The notes beneath the pieces are model-generated. The model made no database searches and was not told the origin of the DNA. It saw only the letters and a list, made by a program, of their open reading frames with translations. DNA of 64,000 nt from Melioribacteraceae bacterium (GTDB taxonomy: Bacteria > Bacteroidota > Ignavibacteria > Ignavibacteriales > Melioribacteraceae), in the NCBI GenBank assembly GCA_021647785.1, contig JAKIUC010000005.1, positions 1-64,000 on the forward strand, given 5' to 3'. Both the position numbers and the translations under genes were made by a program. Below are positions 1 to 8,833 of this stretch, piece by piece (position 1 is the stretch's first letter; every line of letters starts with the position of its first letter).

Positions 1-121
1 TTTAATTTTTGAGAATTAAGGACATTTTTTAGAAAAACCATCTCAATACATCGTGTCGTATTTTGGGCTTTCCCTAAATTATAGGAGAATATCTTGATTG
101 GAGACTTTACGACCTGGCACT

Positions 122-176
122 ATATACCGATAACATTCACTTATAATTTCTGAAAACCAAATCATTATCGGTATAT
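122..176. repeat. inverted repeat, copy A of a dispersed intergenic palindrome
   Basis: Arms ATATACCGATAA and TTATCGGTATAT are perfect reverse complements flanking a 31-nt spacer that contains TGAAAACC. It resembles elements at 8245-8314 and 25269-25341, which have TACCGACAAT-type arms and a CCGAAAACC core. It lies just upstream of the LysE-family gene. It could act as a hairpin in RNA or be a non-autonomous mobile repeat; the sequence alone does not decide. Confidence 0.6.
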
Positions 177-210
177 TTACACTATTACATTTTCCAAATA
201 GCAATATAAT

Positions 211-1026
211 ATGTTTGAAAGTATAATTACAGTTTTATTCATTGGCTTTACTGCCGGGTTTGTTTTTGCAATGCCAATTGCTGGTCCAATAAGTATATTA
301 ATTACATCCAATGCACTTAAAGGAAAGTTACGGTTCTGTGTGCGTACTGCCTTTGGAGCTTCACTTGTTGAATTTATCTTCGTACTTGTTGCTGTTTATG
401 GTATGACTCTTTTCTTTTCAGCATATAGCTATATAATTCCATATCTATTAATAGTTGGCTCCATCTTTCTCTTTTTTGTTGGTGTAAAAATATTTGCAAG
501 CAAACTTGAGTTACAGAACATTGAGGAATCTGGAGATAAAATCAATAAAAGTTTAGTGGAAAATAAAGGTGGTTTAAGAGCCGGTCTAATTATAAACTTA
601 ACAAATCCATCCCTCTTTTTTGGAGTTTTAACATCATCATTTATTGTTCTATCCTTTGCTTCTTCTGTAGGATTAAATACTGGCGGATTGGAAATATTAG
701 TTCATGAAAATGTTGTATCAATCCAAGAACTTACTGGCGAAACTTTCGAGAGAATTGATTCAACATTTGCTGATACTCCAAGTATTATAGGGGGTGAAGA
801 CCACTCATCATATTCACTACTACTTAGTGTTATCTATGCTGCATCGTTAGCAACTGGTGGATTTTTATGGCTCTATATTTTAGCAATACTTTTAATTAAA
901 TATCGAACAAAAATAAAACTTGTGTACTTACAGTGGATTATTCGCGGATTAAGTTTTGCACTATTTGGTATAAGTTTCTTTCTCCTTTGGACATCAATTG
1001 ATATGCTCGTAGTTCAAATAAGTTAG
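211..1026 (+). CDS. LysE-family translocator-like membrane protein
   Basis: Predicted inner-membrane exporter of the LysE/RhtB superfamily, which moves amino acids or other small molecules out of the cell. The 271-residue protein begins with a hydrophobic segment carrying a family-like MPIAGPIS motif (about residues 21-28), then further transmembrane segments around 45-65, 72-93, 124-148, 205-228 and 240-265. An unusual hydrophilic stretch (about 150-200, rich in Glu, Thr and Ser) splits the membrane segments and is larger than in ordinary LysE proteins. A second family-like NLTNPSLFFG motif sits near 128-137. It is 82 bp upstream of a PLP enzyme, followed by CDP-alcohol phosphotransferase and cytidylyltransferase genes, so it may export an intermediate or belong to the same envelope pathway. 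Substrate unknown. Confidence 0.7.
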   Translation: MFESIITVLFIGFTAGFVFAMPIAGPISILITSNALKGKLRFCVRTAFGASLVEFIFVLVAVYGMTLFFSAYSYIIPYLLIVGSIFLFFVGVKIFASKLELQNIEESGDKINKSLVENKGGLRAGLIINLTNPSLFFGVLTSSFIVLSFASSVGLNTGGLEILVHENVVSIQELTGETFERIDSTFADTPSIIGGEDHSSYSLLLSVIYAASLATGGFLWLYILAILLIKYRTKIKLVYLQWIIRGLSFALFGISFFLLWTSIDMLVVQIS

Positions 1027-1108
1027 TGATATTAACATTCGTTGTAAGATTATAATTCATTATTTTTCCTATTGATAAAATGGAAGAGTTTAATTGAAAG
1101 GTTTAATT

Positions 1109-2140
1109 ATGGAAAAAATTTATCTGGATAGAAATGAAAATAATTATGGACCTTCAAAAAAGTGTTTTGAAGCAGTAAAACTAATAACACCTGATTTATT
1201 CAACACATATTCTACCACTTATAAATCTGGATATAAAAGCACTCTATCTAAAAGACTTTCGGACGAATTTAATATTACAGAAGATAGAGTTCTATTAGGG
1301 TATGGTGCAGAAGATTTATTGAAGCAAGTTGTACTGACATATCTTAAAGAAAAAACTGAAAAATTATTAGTACCAGACCACTCTTGGTGGTATTACAAAG
1401 AAATTGCAAATGAAACCAATAGTGTTAGTGTTGAGTATCCTATTGTTGAAGGAGAAGAATCATACGAATATGATATAGATAAACTGCTTGATATTTATAA
1501 TGCTGAAAAGCCAAAAGTTGTATTCATTGCTTCACCAAATAATCCAACGGGTAATTCTATTTCAGGTGACCAACTTACTTATGTCTTAGATAGAATGAGT
1601 GAATCGGTTGTGGTGCTTGATGAAGCATATTGGTTAAGTAGTGATAGTGAAAAAGCTACCGAACTTGTAAATAAATATTCAAACCTCATTATCATCAGAA
1701 CTTTCTCAAAACTGTATGCATTAGCTGGTATTAGAATAGGTTATGCAATTATTGGTGAACAATTAAATCAGATAAAAAAAACATCAAACCGTTACCTTGG
1801 CTATAATAGAATTTCAGAAAAAATTGCTCTTGCAGCATTGGACTCGGTTGATTATTATAATGGTATTGCAGAGAAAATGGCAAGTGATAGAGACCTTTAT
1901 TTTACTGAGCTAAATAAAATTAAAAATGTAAAAGTTTATAAATCGGAAGCAAATTTTGTTTTAGTAAAAATTGAAAAGGATTTAATGAATCCGTTAAAAG
2001 AATTTCTTGTTGAGAGAGGAATTATAATAAAATTTATGAATGAAGAAATTGTTAATTCGCATCTACGGATTACGCTTGGAACTAAAGAGGAGAATAGAAA
2101 AGTGATTAGTGCGATAACAGAATTTTATAAGTCGCTATAA
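1109..2140 (+). CDS. class I/II aminotransferase, HisC/CobD-like (histidinol-phosphate aminotransferase family)
   Basis: PLP-dependent fold-type I enzyme of 343 residues. Visible motifs are SPNNPTGN (cofactor/substrate loop), DEAYW (the Asp that pairs with PLP nitrogen), RTFSKLYALAGIRIGY (Lys that binds PLP) and LRITLGT near the C-terminus (substrate carboxylate Arg). I chose ATG 1109 because AAAGG lies 7 nt upstream; an in-frame TTG at 1094 is less likely. Nothing else of histidine biosynthesis is here. Instead it sits 3 bp upstream of a CDP-alcohol phosphotransferase and near a cytidylyltransferase. Family members such as CobD decarboxylate phospho-amino acids, so production of an amino-alcohol phosphate is a reasonable inference; plain transamination is equally possible. 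Confidence 0.8.
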   Translation: MEKIYLDRNENNYGPSKKCFEAVKLITPDLFNTYSTTYKSGYKSTLSKRLSDEFNITEDRVLLGYGAEDLLKQVVLTYLKEKTEKLLVPDHSWWYYKEIANETNSVSVEYPIVEGEESYEYDIDKLLDIYNAEKPKVVFIASPNNPTGNSISGDQLTYVLDRMSESVVVLDEAYWLSSDSEKATELVNKYSNLIIIRTFSKLYALAGIRIGYAIIGEQLNQIKKTSNRYLGYNRISEKIALAALDSVDYYNGIAEKMASDRDLYFTELNKIKNVKVYKSEANFVLVKIEKDLMNPLKEFLVERGIIIKFMNEEIVNSHLRITLGTKEENRKVISAITEFYKSL

Positions 2141-2143
2141 CTA

Positions 2144-3028
2144 ATGAGTTGGTTTCAGGAATATAAATCTTCGCTAAAATTAATTGAGGTTGAAGAATTT
2201 TTGGATTTGGTTTTTTACCGTCCTATTGCATTTTTATTTGTAAAGGCAGTTTATAAAACTAATCTTACACCAAACCAAATTACATCCATTGCTCTAATTA
2301 TTGGAATGATTGGCGGAGTCTTCTATTTTTTTAACACACATTATGCAATATCAATTGGGGCAGTTTTACTAATAGTCTATGATGTATTAGATTGCAGCGA
2401 TGGAATGATTGCACGGCTTAAAAAAAACGGAACATTCTTTGGCAGAATTCTGGATGGCATTGCAGATTACTTTGTAACAGTAACAGTCTATTTGGGAATA
2501 GGATTTGGTTTTGCGAATAACTCCGATAACCCTCTGTTTTACTGGACTTTATTAGCCCTAACTGGTGCAAGCAATATAGTTCACGCTGCAACCGTAGATT
2601 TTTACAGAAATAAATTTATGGATTACGCGTTTAACCGTGATGCTACACTTGGTGAAAACTTAGAAGAGTTTGAAGAAGAATCTAAAAAGTTAAATAAGAG
2701 TAGCGGCAAATATTTTCAAAAATTTGTTGTTTGGATTTATCTAAAGTATTCTGCGGCACAATTAGCTGCATCTGCCGAAAAAGATTCAACTAATGTTAAG
2801 AAATATGATAGAGATGATTACTTAAAAAAGAACAGAATAATTTTACATCTCTGGACATACATTGGTCCAACTACAGAACTAACACTAATTATAGTTGCAT
2901 CATTTTTTAATAGATTAGATTTGTTTATGTGGGTTATGGTTATTGGTGCTAATTTATATGCACTTATTCTTTTTGTAATGCAAACACAGATTAATAAAAA
3001 AACCAAATTGGAAAGTTTCGTTTCATAG
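2144..3028 (+). CDS. CDP-alcohol phosphatidyltransferase family protein
   Basis: Integral-membrane enzyme of 294 residues that transfers a phospho-alcohol from a CDP-activated donor. The signature D-x2-D-G-x2-A-R-x8-G-x3-D-x3-D is complete at about residues 83-108 (DCSDGMIAR, then GRILDGIAD). Hydrophobic segments surround it, and a charged cytoplasmic stretch lies at about 165-225. The start is 3 bp after the upstream aminotransferase stop, so the two are probably translated together. The next gene encodes a cytidylyltransferase, which could make the CDP-alcohol used here. Head group and acceptor lipid cannot be read from the sequence; phosphatidylethanolamine/choline-like, inositol-phosphate-like or phosphonolipid products are all possible. 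Confidence 0.85.
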   Translation: MSWFQEYKSSLKLIEVEEFLDLVFYRPIAFLFVKAVYKTNLTPNQITSIALIIGMIGGVFYFFNTHYAISIGAVLLIVYDVLDCSDGMIARLKKNGTFFGRILDGIADYFVTVTVYLGIGFGFANNSDNPLFYWTLLALTGASNIVHAATVDFYRNKFMDYAFNRDATLGENLEEFEEESKKLNKSSGKYFQKFVVWIYLKYSAAQLAASAEKDSTNVKKYDRDDYLKKNRIILHLWTYIGPTTELTLIIVASFFNRLDLFMWVMVIGANLYALILFVMQTQINKKTKLESFVS

Positions 3029-3094
3029 TAGTGGAACTACCCTTCCTCCGTTGGTTGGTGAATATTGGGATTTAAAATTAATAGAAGAGATTTA

Positions 3095-3826
3095 ATGAAA
3101 GCTGTTATACTTGCTGCTGGCGTGGCTTCACGCTTAAGACCACTTACAAATAATACTCCAAAGTGCTTGCTTAAGGTTGGGGAAAAATCGATACTTGAAA
3201 GAACAATTGATAACTTAATAAAGAATAATATTTCAGAAGTAATTGTTGTTACTGGTTTTTTAAGGAAAATGATTGAAGATTTTTTAACTCAAAATTATCC
3301 AAACCTAAGTTTCACTTTTATTTATAACGAAAAATATGATTCAACAAATAATATCTATTCGTTATGGTTGGCAAAAAGTGAAGTGCGGGGTTACGAAATA
3401 TTACTTATGGATAGTGATATTATTTTTGATAGTAGAATAATTGGGCAATTGCTTTCATCAAAATATGATAACTGTTTAGCGTTACGTTCAACCGAGGCGT
3501 TGGGGAAAGAGGAGATTAAGTGTTTATTAAATGAGGATGGAAGTATTAAAGAAATTGGAAAAACTATGGAACCCCAAGAGGCTGTAGGGGAGTCTATTGG
3601 AATTGAAAAATTTTCGAAGGATTTAGTGTTGCGTCTTTCTACAATTTTGGATAGGAAAATATTAGATGAGAAAAATGTAAATGTATTTTATGAGGCAGCA
3701 TTCCAAGATGCTATAGATAGTGGCACAAAAATATATCCTGTGGACGTTGAAGATTATAAATGTATGGAGATAGATACAGCAGAGGATTTTGAAACGGCTG
3801 CCTCTGTTGTTAGTGAGTTGTTATAG
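3095..3826 (+). CDS. NTP transferase family protein, phosphocholine/aminoethylphosphonate cytidylyltransferase-like
   Basis: Cytosolic nucleotidyltransferase of 243 residues. The N-terminus has the sugar-nucleotidyltransferase signature LAAGVASRLRPLT followed by PKCLLKVG, and the middle has STNNIYSLWLAK and LMDSDIIFD, which resemble the LicC-type group that activates phosphocholine, aminoethylphosphonate or similar small phosphates with CTP. I start it at ATG 3095, where the family normally begins; an in-frame TTG lies 30 nt upstream. It follows a CDP-alcohol phosphotransferase by 66 bp, so the pair may form a CDP-activated head-group route. The exact substrate is inferred only from family resemblance and context. 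Confidence 0.8.
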   Translation: MKAVILAAGVASRLRPLTNNTPKCLLKVGEKSILERTIDNLIKNNISEVIVVTGFLRKMIEDFLTQNYPNLSFTFIYNEKYDSTNNIYSLWLAKSEVRGYEILLMDSDIIFDSRIIGQLLSSKYDNCLALRSTEALGKEEIKCLLNEDGSIKEIGKTMEPQEAVGESIGIEKFSKDLVLRLSTILDRKILDEKNVNVFYEAAFQDAIDSGTKIYPVDVEDYKCMEIDTAEDFETAASVVSELL

Positions 3827-3880
3827 CTGGAATATACTTGACACGACACTAGAATAAATTAATCTAATAAGTAAATCTCT

Positions 3881-4534
3881 CTATTTAAAAAAGATATTTA
3901 ATCCAGCAGAAATTGAAATAAAATTAATAGTTGAATAACTATACCCATACCCAGCATCTCCAAGATTATAAGTATCCTTATTTAATAGATAATGATAGCG
4001 TGCGTTAATATCTAAATTTATTAGCTCGTTTATTGGATACTCAATACCCAAACCTAAATTTAAACTTCCATCAAATGTTTTATCTGAGCGAGGTGTTACT
4101 TTATTTGAAACTCCATCTTCATTAATATATTTCCCATATACTTCACGTGTAATATTATAAACACCACCCTCTAACAAAAGGTATGGTGTAACACTCGTTT
4201 CTGTTTTTAGAAAAAACTTTACATTTATTAAAAATGGAATTGCATTAATAGGTGCTTCAATATTATAGCTTCCAGGATTTTCACTCTTTTTAACATCCTC
4301 ATTTAAAGCATCTAAGTCAAGAGACCAAGCATTGTACCCTATAGTCGCAGATACACGTCCGGTCTCGCTGAAATTATAAAAGATACCACCCGAACCTCCA
4401 AAAGAAGCATTGTAGTAATCATCAAAATCACCACCCGGAAAATTTAAGCTGCCATTAATTGTAAAACCATATTCACCTTCTTGAGCAGAGAGTGCGGCAG
4501 CAGATAACAAAAGTATTAAAATTGTTTTTTTCAT
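3881..4534 (-). CDS. outer-membrane beta-barrel protein
   Basis: 217-residue protein with a signal peptide (MKKTILILLLSAAALSAQ, cleavage probably after SAQ). The rest alternates short amphipathic strands with aromatic belts and Gly-rich turns, as in small OmpA/OmpW-like barrels; the last strand is ISAGLNIFFK, with an aromatic near the end. It is the last gene of a minus-strand run after another barrel protein (82 bp gap), the AI-2E permease and a cyclic-nucleotide-binding protein. It shares a general plan with the neighbouring barrel (TKWDFD versus AWSLDL strands, then API-P-like strands), so the two are probably distant duplicates. No specific function can be named. Confidence 0.7.
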   Translation of the reverse strand: MKKTILILLLSAAALSAQEGEYGFTINGSLNFPGGDFDDYYNASFGGSGGIFYNFSETGRVSATIGYNAWSLDLDALNEDVKKSENPGSYNIEAPINAIPFLINVKFFLKTETSVTPYLLLEGGVYNITREVYGKYINEDGVSNKVTPRSDKTFDGSLNLGLGIEYPINELINLDINARYHYLLNKDTYNLGDAGYGYSYSTINFISISAGLNIFFK

Positions 4535-4616
4535 TTCTCTTTAAGTTAATTGTTAAAAACACTCTTGTAGTAATGCATTAGTAAATTTAGCCAATAATTG
4601 TTTTATAAAAAGTAAT

Positions 4617-5297
4617 TTACTCTGCACCAAAATAATAATTAATTCCGCCAGCAATTGAAAGGAAATAGTGAGTAGCTGAATTCCCTTCAATACTACCGCT
4701 ATTATGGGTACCACCAACTGATTGGGCATTTACCAGTGCATTCATTTTAATTTGAAAATCTAAAATCCAAATGTTGTTTAATGGGGCTACCACACCAGCA
4801 CCAGCGTTTACCATTGTTCTAAATCCGGAATCATTTAGTTCTGCAAGAGTAAAAGTATCTTCCGGATCTCCGGGTTTTGCAATCCAAGTATAAGTTCCTG
4901 TAGCAGTTTGTGTATAGTAGAAAAACCCAAATTCTACTGAAAAATATGGACGTACCTTTGAATTGGTAGCAAAATATTTAACTCCAAAAGTAATAGGAAT
5001 CATATTTAGCGGAGCTTTAATATCAAAACTAGTATAATTAGCATTTGTGTTTTTTAAGTTATATGCTGCATTATCAAAGTCCCATTTAGTATATCCAGTA
5101 TTAAGAGAGAATTGGAGGTTGTCATAAAAAGGATAAAGTATGCCGATGTTAATTCCCATACCACCCTTATAAACATTATTAAAATTAAAAACTGGGGAAT
5201 TATATACAACTTTAATGTCAATTCCTCTTTTCGCAACTTGTCCATTTATAGTATTTACTGATAAAAAAAACAGAAACATGAAAAATATTTTTTTCAT
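4617..5297 (-). CDS. outer-membrane beta-barrel protein
   Basis: 226-residue protein with a signal peptide (MKKIFFMFLFFLSVNTINGQ). The mature part is rich in Tyr, Phe, Asn and Gly and shows repeated beta-strand patterns, such as NIGILYPFYDNLQFSLNTGYT and PITFGVKYFAT, ending SIAGGINYYFGAE. Gene order and spacing (8 nt after the AI-2E permease stop) place it in the same operon. It resembles the next gene downstream in size and in strand pattern. The function is unknown; a structural or pore role in the outer membrane is the safest reading. Confidence 0.7.
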   Translation of the reverse strand: MKKIFFMFLFFLSVNTINGQVAKRGIDIKVVYNSPVFNFNNVYKGGMGINIGILYPFYDNLQFSLNTGYTKWDFDNAAYNLKNTNANYTSFDIKAPLNMIPITFGVKYFATNSKVRPYFSVEFGFFYYTQTATGTYTWIAKPGDPEDTFTLAELNDSGFRTMVNAGAGVVAPLNNIWILDFQIKMNALVNAQSVGGTHNSGSIEGNSATHYFLSIAGGINYYFGAE

Positions 5298-5305
5298 ACA
5301 AAACC

Positions 5306-6568
5306 TTAATAAATTATGTAATACTCTTTAGCCTGTTTATAAAGAGTTGAAATAACAACTTTGAAAATAACTATTGTAGGAATTGCGAGAAGCATTCCCC
5401 AAAATCCGGCAACAATAGAACCGCCTGTAACACCAATAACCACAACAAGTGGATGAAGATTTACAACCTTTCCTAAAACTAATGGTTGAAAAACTGCATT
5501 ATCTAAAAACTGTGCTGTTAGTACAACAATCAAAACCCCAATGAGAGGGTTATCTGGCATAAATGGAAGTATGGGGTCAATCCCTTCAACAATCATTGCA
5601 TAAAGTACTCCGGTGCCAAGCCCAATAACGGGACCAAGAAAAGGGATTGCATTTGAGATGCCTGCAATTATTCCAATTAAGATAGCCGCTTGAATTTCAA
5701 AACCAATAAAAAGTAGCCCAAGGAATATGGTTATTCCCACTAAGGATGATTGCAGCAATGTGCCCCGTAAGTAGTTACCAATTGCCTTATCAACATTGGC
5801 AAAAGTTGCAAATGTCATTTCAAAATATCTGTTTGGAACAATACTTAAAAAGAAATTTTTAATTTCACCTTCATCAATAAGTATAAAGATAAAAACAAAT
5901 GGGAGTATTATCCAAGAAGAGATGGCACTTAAAAAAAGTGCAATTTTAGAATTGGATTTTACGATATTAACTAAAGGGAGTATTCCATCATTGTTTTTTT
6001 CCTTACTTATACCATCTGATTCAAACGTATAGGGGTGTTTGGAATTTTCAATATAGAAAAATATAACTCTTTCCGATACTAATGAGCTATCAATATAATT
6101 TTGAAATTCAATTTGCTCCTCTTTATCAAGTGCCAGAAATGAATTTACACTTTCAAAAATTGGAGTTAACTCGTTTCCAACTAAGTCATCTATTAAATTT
6201 CCATCATCTGTAATATTTTCTTTCCCCAAAAATGCCAGAAAATTTTCATTCAGTTTATATTGAAGTTGAATTCTAAGTTCAAGTGCTTCTTTATCGGAGG
6301 GGATAGCCGATACAATTTTTTGCCCAAGTACAAAAATTAAAAAGGAGAAGGCACCCAATAAAATTACAATTGCAACTCCTTTAGGAATACCTTTTCGCCG
6401 TAAATAATTAATTCCGGGAAGGGAAATGTATGCAGCAAGTGTTCCCAAGAGAACCGGAAGAACTAAATCTTGCAGTACCACAAATAAATAACCAAAAACT
6501 ATGAAGAAGAAAGTCAACAATGAAAAGTAGAAAATCCGAGACCTATTTAGGCGTTCGTTATTTTTCAT
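5306..6568 (-). CDS. AI-2E family transporter (PerM/YhhT-like permease)
   Basis: 420-residue polytopic inner-membrane protein. It has an N-terminal pair of transmembrane segments (about residues 12-50), a third at 63-85, a long extracytoplasmic loop (about 85-205) and a C-terminal cluster of six or more helices with the family-like stretch AISNAIPFLGPVIG and a terminal GGSIVAGFWGMLLAIP. Family members are linked to export of autoinducer-2-like molecules or to Na+/H+ exchange; which applies here is unknown. Its ATG overlaps the 3' end of the upstream cyclic-nucleotide-binding gene by 11 nt (ATGAAAAATAA), so translation is probably coupled. The loop has several Asn-Asp-rich stretches and is longer than in enteric homologues. 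Confidence 0.85.
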   Translation of the reverse strand: MKNNERLNRSRIFYFSLLTFFFIVFGYLFVVLQDLVLPVLLGTLAAYISLPGINYLRRKGIPKGVAIVILLGAFSFLIFVLGQKIVSAIPSDKEALELRIQLQYKLNENFLAFLGKENITDDGNLIDDLVGNELTPIFESVNSFLALDKEEQIEFQNYIDSSLVSERVIFFYIENSKHPYTFESDGISKEKNNDGILPLVNIVKSNSKIALFLSAISSWIILPFVFIFILIDEGEIKNFFLSIVPNRYFEMTFATFANVDKAIGNYLRGTLLQSSLVGITIFLGLLFIGFEIQAAILIGIIAGISNAIPFLGPVIGLGTGVLYAMIVEGIDPILPFMPDNPLIGVLIVVLTAQFLDNAVFQPLVLGKVVNLHPLVVVIGVTGGSIVAGFWGMLLAIPTIVIFKVVISTLYKQAKEYYIIY

Positions 6569-7112
6569 CTAATTTTTTCCTTAACAGATTCATTTCATTT
6601 TCCATTTGTATTAATTGGTTGGTTGTCTCTTTAAGTCGCTTACCGGTAATAACGGCAAGGTGCATCATAATTTTTCCGCCAATATCCGGATGTGTTTCAA
6701 GCAATTTGTTTAAGTCTTCTCTAAAAATTGCAATTGCTTTTGTAGGCTTCGAGACCAATGCTCCAGCGGAGCGGGGCGAACTATCTAATAATGCTAACTC
6801 CCCAAAAATATCGCCAGCCGAGAGTTTGGTGATCTCAATATATTCTTCATCAGAATTTTCCTTTACTATTTTAACTTCACCTTCTTTAATGATAAACATT
6901 GCAGCACCAGGCTGCCCAGTCTGGAATACAAATTCGTTTGTTTCAAAAGTTCTTTCGTATGCAAATTTTGAGATAGTTTTTAATTCACGTTTGCCAAGTG
7001 TACTTAAGAGAGGAATTTTTTTTAATATTTCAACAAGACTTTTATCTTTGTTTGATGTTAATTCTCTACTGTAATCTTTCCAGAGAGCTTTTGTTTTTAT
7101 TTCTTCTTCCAT
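6558..7112 (-). CDS. cyclic-nucleotide-binding domain protein without a DNA-binding domain
   Basis: 184-residue soluble protein. A cNMP-binding (Crp-like) jelly roll spans about residues 30-150. It contains the phosphate-binding cassette GELALLDSSPRSAGA, with the Glu and Arg expected to contact ribose and phosphate. After it comes only a helical, charged tail (about 155-184), which looks like a short coiled coil; there is no helix-turn-helix, so it is not a Crp/Fnr transcription factor. The coupled downstream gene is an AI-2E permease, so it may regulate that transporter by protein contact. That link is inferred from gene order only. Confidence 0.85.
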   Translation of the reverse strand: MEEEIKTKALWKDYSRELTSNKDKSLVEILKKIPLLSTLGKRELKTISKFAYERTFETNEFVFQTGQPGAAMFIIKEGEVKIVKENSDEEYIEITKLSAGDIFGELALLDSSPRSAGALVSKPTKAIAIFREDLNKLLETHPDIGGKIMMHLAVITGKRLKETTNQLIQMENEMNLLRKKLDEK

Positions 7113-7199
7113 AATATTTCTTAATTATTGTCAGATGTTTTTTCTTGGTGCTGTAATCTAATAGAAAACAAGTAAAAATATTCAATTTAAATCTCTCTT

Positions 7200-8123
7200 T
7201 TACAAAACAGAAACAACCCACCATCTAAAAAATGCAATAAGTAAAATTATTACTCCTTCGGTTTTGGTAATTCGCCAGCCTATTCTCATAAAAATGAAAA
7301 GAAATATTAGATAAGCAGCTAATATCAATAAGCTATAGTAGTCACTTTGGGATATTGTTAATGGGCGAATAATAGAAGCTGTACCAAGAACACCAAGCAT
7401 ATTAAATAAATCGCTTCCAATTAAATTGCCGATTGAGAGACCATACCTACCTTTAAAGAGTGCTACAAGTGAAGTTGCTAATTCTGGAATTGATGTACCA
7501 GCAGCAACAATTGTAATTCCAATCATCCATTCGGAGATACCAAATTCACGAGCAATTTCGGATGCAGAAGTAACAAGAAAATGTGCACTTCCAATAATTA
7601 GTACTACTCCAAAAACCAAAAGGAATGAGTGATACCACCTAAAATCGCCTTCTGGAATTTCTTCATCAATTTCTATTTTTGAACGGATAAGATATATTAC
7701 ATAAGCCAATAAAATTAGAACCATTATTATTCCTTCAACTACGGATAGGCTTAAATCGTAAAAGAAAAGTGCAAGTATTAAGCCAGTTCCCACCAAAAGG
7801 GAACCATCTCTATAGAGAAGAACTTTGTTGGTTTTTACAACTCCAAAAATTGCAACGAGTCCGAGGATAATTCCAAGATTAAAAATATTTGAGCCAACAA
7901 CATTGCCAACAGAGATTCCCATTTTCCCCTCCATTGCTGCGGATATTGTAACCGCAAACTCCGGAGCAGATGTAGCAAAGGCAACAACTGTAAGACCAAT
8001 AATTAGTTCAGACATTCCAAGTTTTTTTGCAATTTTGGATGCAGATTCTACCACCCAATGTGCACCGCCCCAAAGCCCAAACATAGTAGCTGCAATTATT
8101 AATAAGTTTATAGTTGTTGACAT
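7200..8123 (-). CDS. calcium/sodium antiporter (CaCA family, YrbG-like)
   Basis: 307-residue membrane protein with about ten transmembrane segments and two inverted alpha repeats typical of cation/Ca2+ exchangers. The first repeat has FATSAPEFAVTISAA and GNVVGSNIFNLG; the second has AAGTSIPELATSLVA and GNLIGSDLFNMLG. The paired acidic residues in the PE motifs are those that bind cations in the family. It lies 87 bp upstream of the cyclic-nucleotide-binding gene on the same strand and could share its transcript, but the gap also leaves room for a separate promoter. Ion selectivity (Ca2+, Na+ or another divalent) cannot be read from sequence. Confidence 0.9.
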   Translation of the reverse strand: MSTTINLLIIAATMFGLWGGAHWVVESASKIAKKLGMSELIIGLTVVAFATSAPEFAVTISAAMEGKMGISVGNVVGSNIFNLGIILGLVAIFGVVKTNKVLLYRDGSLLVGTGLILALFFYDLSLSVVEGIIMVLILLAYVIYLIRSKIEIDEEIPEGDFRWYHSFLLVFGVVLIIGSAHFLVTSASEIAREFGISEWMIGITIVAAGTSIPELATSLVALFKGRYGLSIGNLIGSDLFNMLGVLGTASIIRPLTISQSDYYSLLILAAYLIFLFIFMRIGWRITKTEGVIILLIAFFRWWVVSVL

Positions 8124-8244
8124 ATTTATGATAGTTTATAAAATAATATGGAGTGCAAGTAACGTAAATAATGTTACTAATTCAAGTAAGAAGAAGGAGG
8201 GAGAACAAAAAAGGGAATGATGGAAGAAATCTTATATACACAAC

Positions 8245-8314
8245 TACCGACAATATTCGCTTTTGGAATTCCGAAAACCTCCGTAAGAGTCTCACAGACA
8301 ATTCATTGTCGGTA
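8245..8314. repeat. inverted repeat, copy B of a dispersed intergenic palindrome
   Basis: Arms TACCGACAAT and ATTGTCGGTA enclose a 50-nt core with CCGAAAACCTCCGTAAGAG and TCTCACAGA. The core is the reverse complement of that in copy C at 25269-25341, so the element occurs in both orientations. It lies in the 275-bp gap between two minus-strand genes; a tandem 23-bp repeat follows at 8356-8401. Otherwise I see nothing in that gap. Confidence 0.7.
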
Positions 8315-8355
8315 TAACATTTATTCCATCATTCCATTAAAAATGGAAGAAGGGT

Positions 8356-8401
8356 TACTGAGCTTCGTCGAAGTATGGTTGCTGAGCTTGCCGAAGTATT
8401 A
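8356..8401. repeat. tandem 23-bp repeat, two copies
   Basis: Two adjacent units, TACTGAGCTTCGTCGAAGT-ATGG and TTGCTGAGCTTGCCGAAGT-ATTA, share CTGAGCTT and CGAAGTAT. CTGAGCTTGNCGAAG-like repeats are scattered through many bacterial genomes. The second unit overlaps the stop codon of the small gene at 8399-8617. Confidence 0.6.
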
Positions 8402-8617
8402 ATCTTCAGGGTTGTAGGAAAGTTCAATCTTTATATGGAAATCAGCACCGCTAAACATTGTATATTTAACATCACCAATTGTACATTTGTAATCTTCACC
8501 AACGAGTTCACTAACAGTTTTAGCAATACCAGCCTCAATATCTGCAACGCTAACTGCTTTAAGTTTATTTTGCAGTAATTTATTTACATCAATTGCTTTC
8601 TCATTTTTATCAGCCAT
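8399..8617 (-). CDS. small hypothetical protein (72 aa)
   Basis: Unrecognised small protein, acidic and soluble, with no signal peptide or membrane segment. An N-terminal helical half (KNEKAIDVNKLLQNKLKAV, then ADIEAGIAKTVSELVG) is followed by a strand-rich half (YKCTIGDVKYTMFSG, HIKIELSY). I chose ATG 8617 because GGAG lies 9 nt upstream; an in-frame TTG at 8632 overlaps that ribosome site and is unlikely. It stands alone, more than 200 bp from both neighbours. Coding looks real because of the good ribosome-binding site and ordinary codon use, but the function is unknown. Confidence 0.65.
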   Translation of the reverse strand: MADKNEKAIDVNKLLQNKLKAVSVADIEAGIAKTVSELVGEDYKCTIGDVKYTMFSGADFHIKIELSYNPED

Positions 8618-8833
8618 TTTTATATTCTCCAAGTTTATTTGTCGTTATTAGACGATAAATTTATGTATTAGTTCTAAATAAAACAAAAAGAATTAAGTCT
8701 AACCTTCTCCCTAGGAGTCTATGGACAAGGTTAATAACGGTCAGAAATTATTACTAGTATTTTCTTATTATAGATTAATAAAAATATGTTTTCCCAACCT
8801 TGAAGGTTTTATTTACTCTCCATAAATTATAAA

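Noticed and set aside
115-135. TGGCAC upstream of the LysE-type gene as a second sigma-54 promoter
   Set aside because: The -12 element TTGC is missing at the right distance (the sequence there is ACCG).
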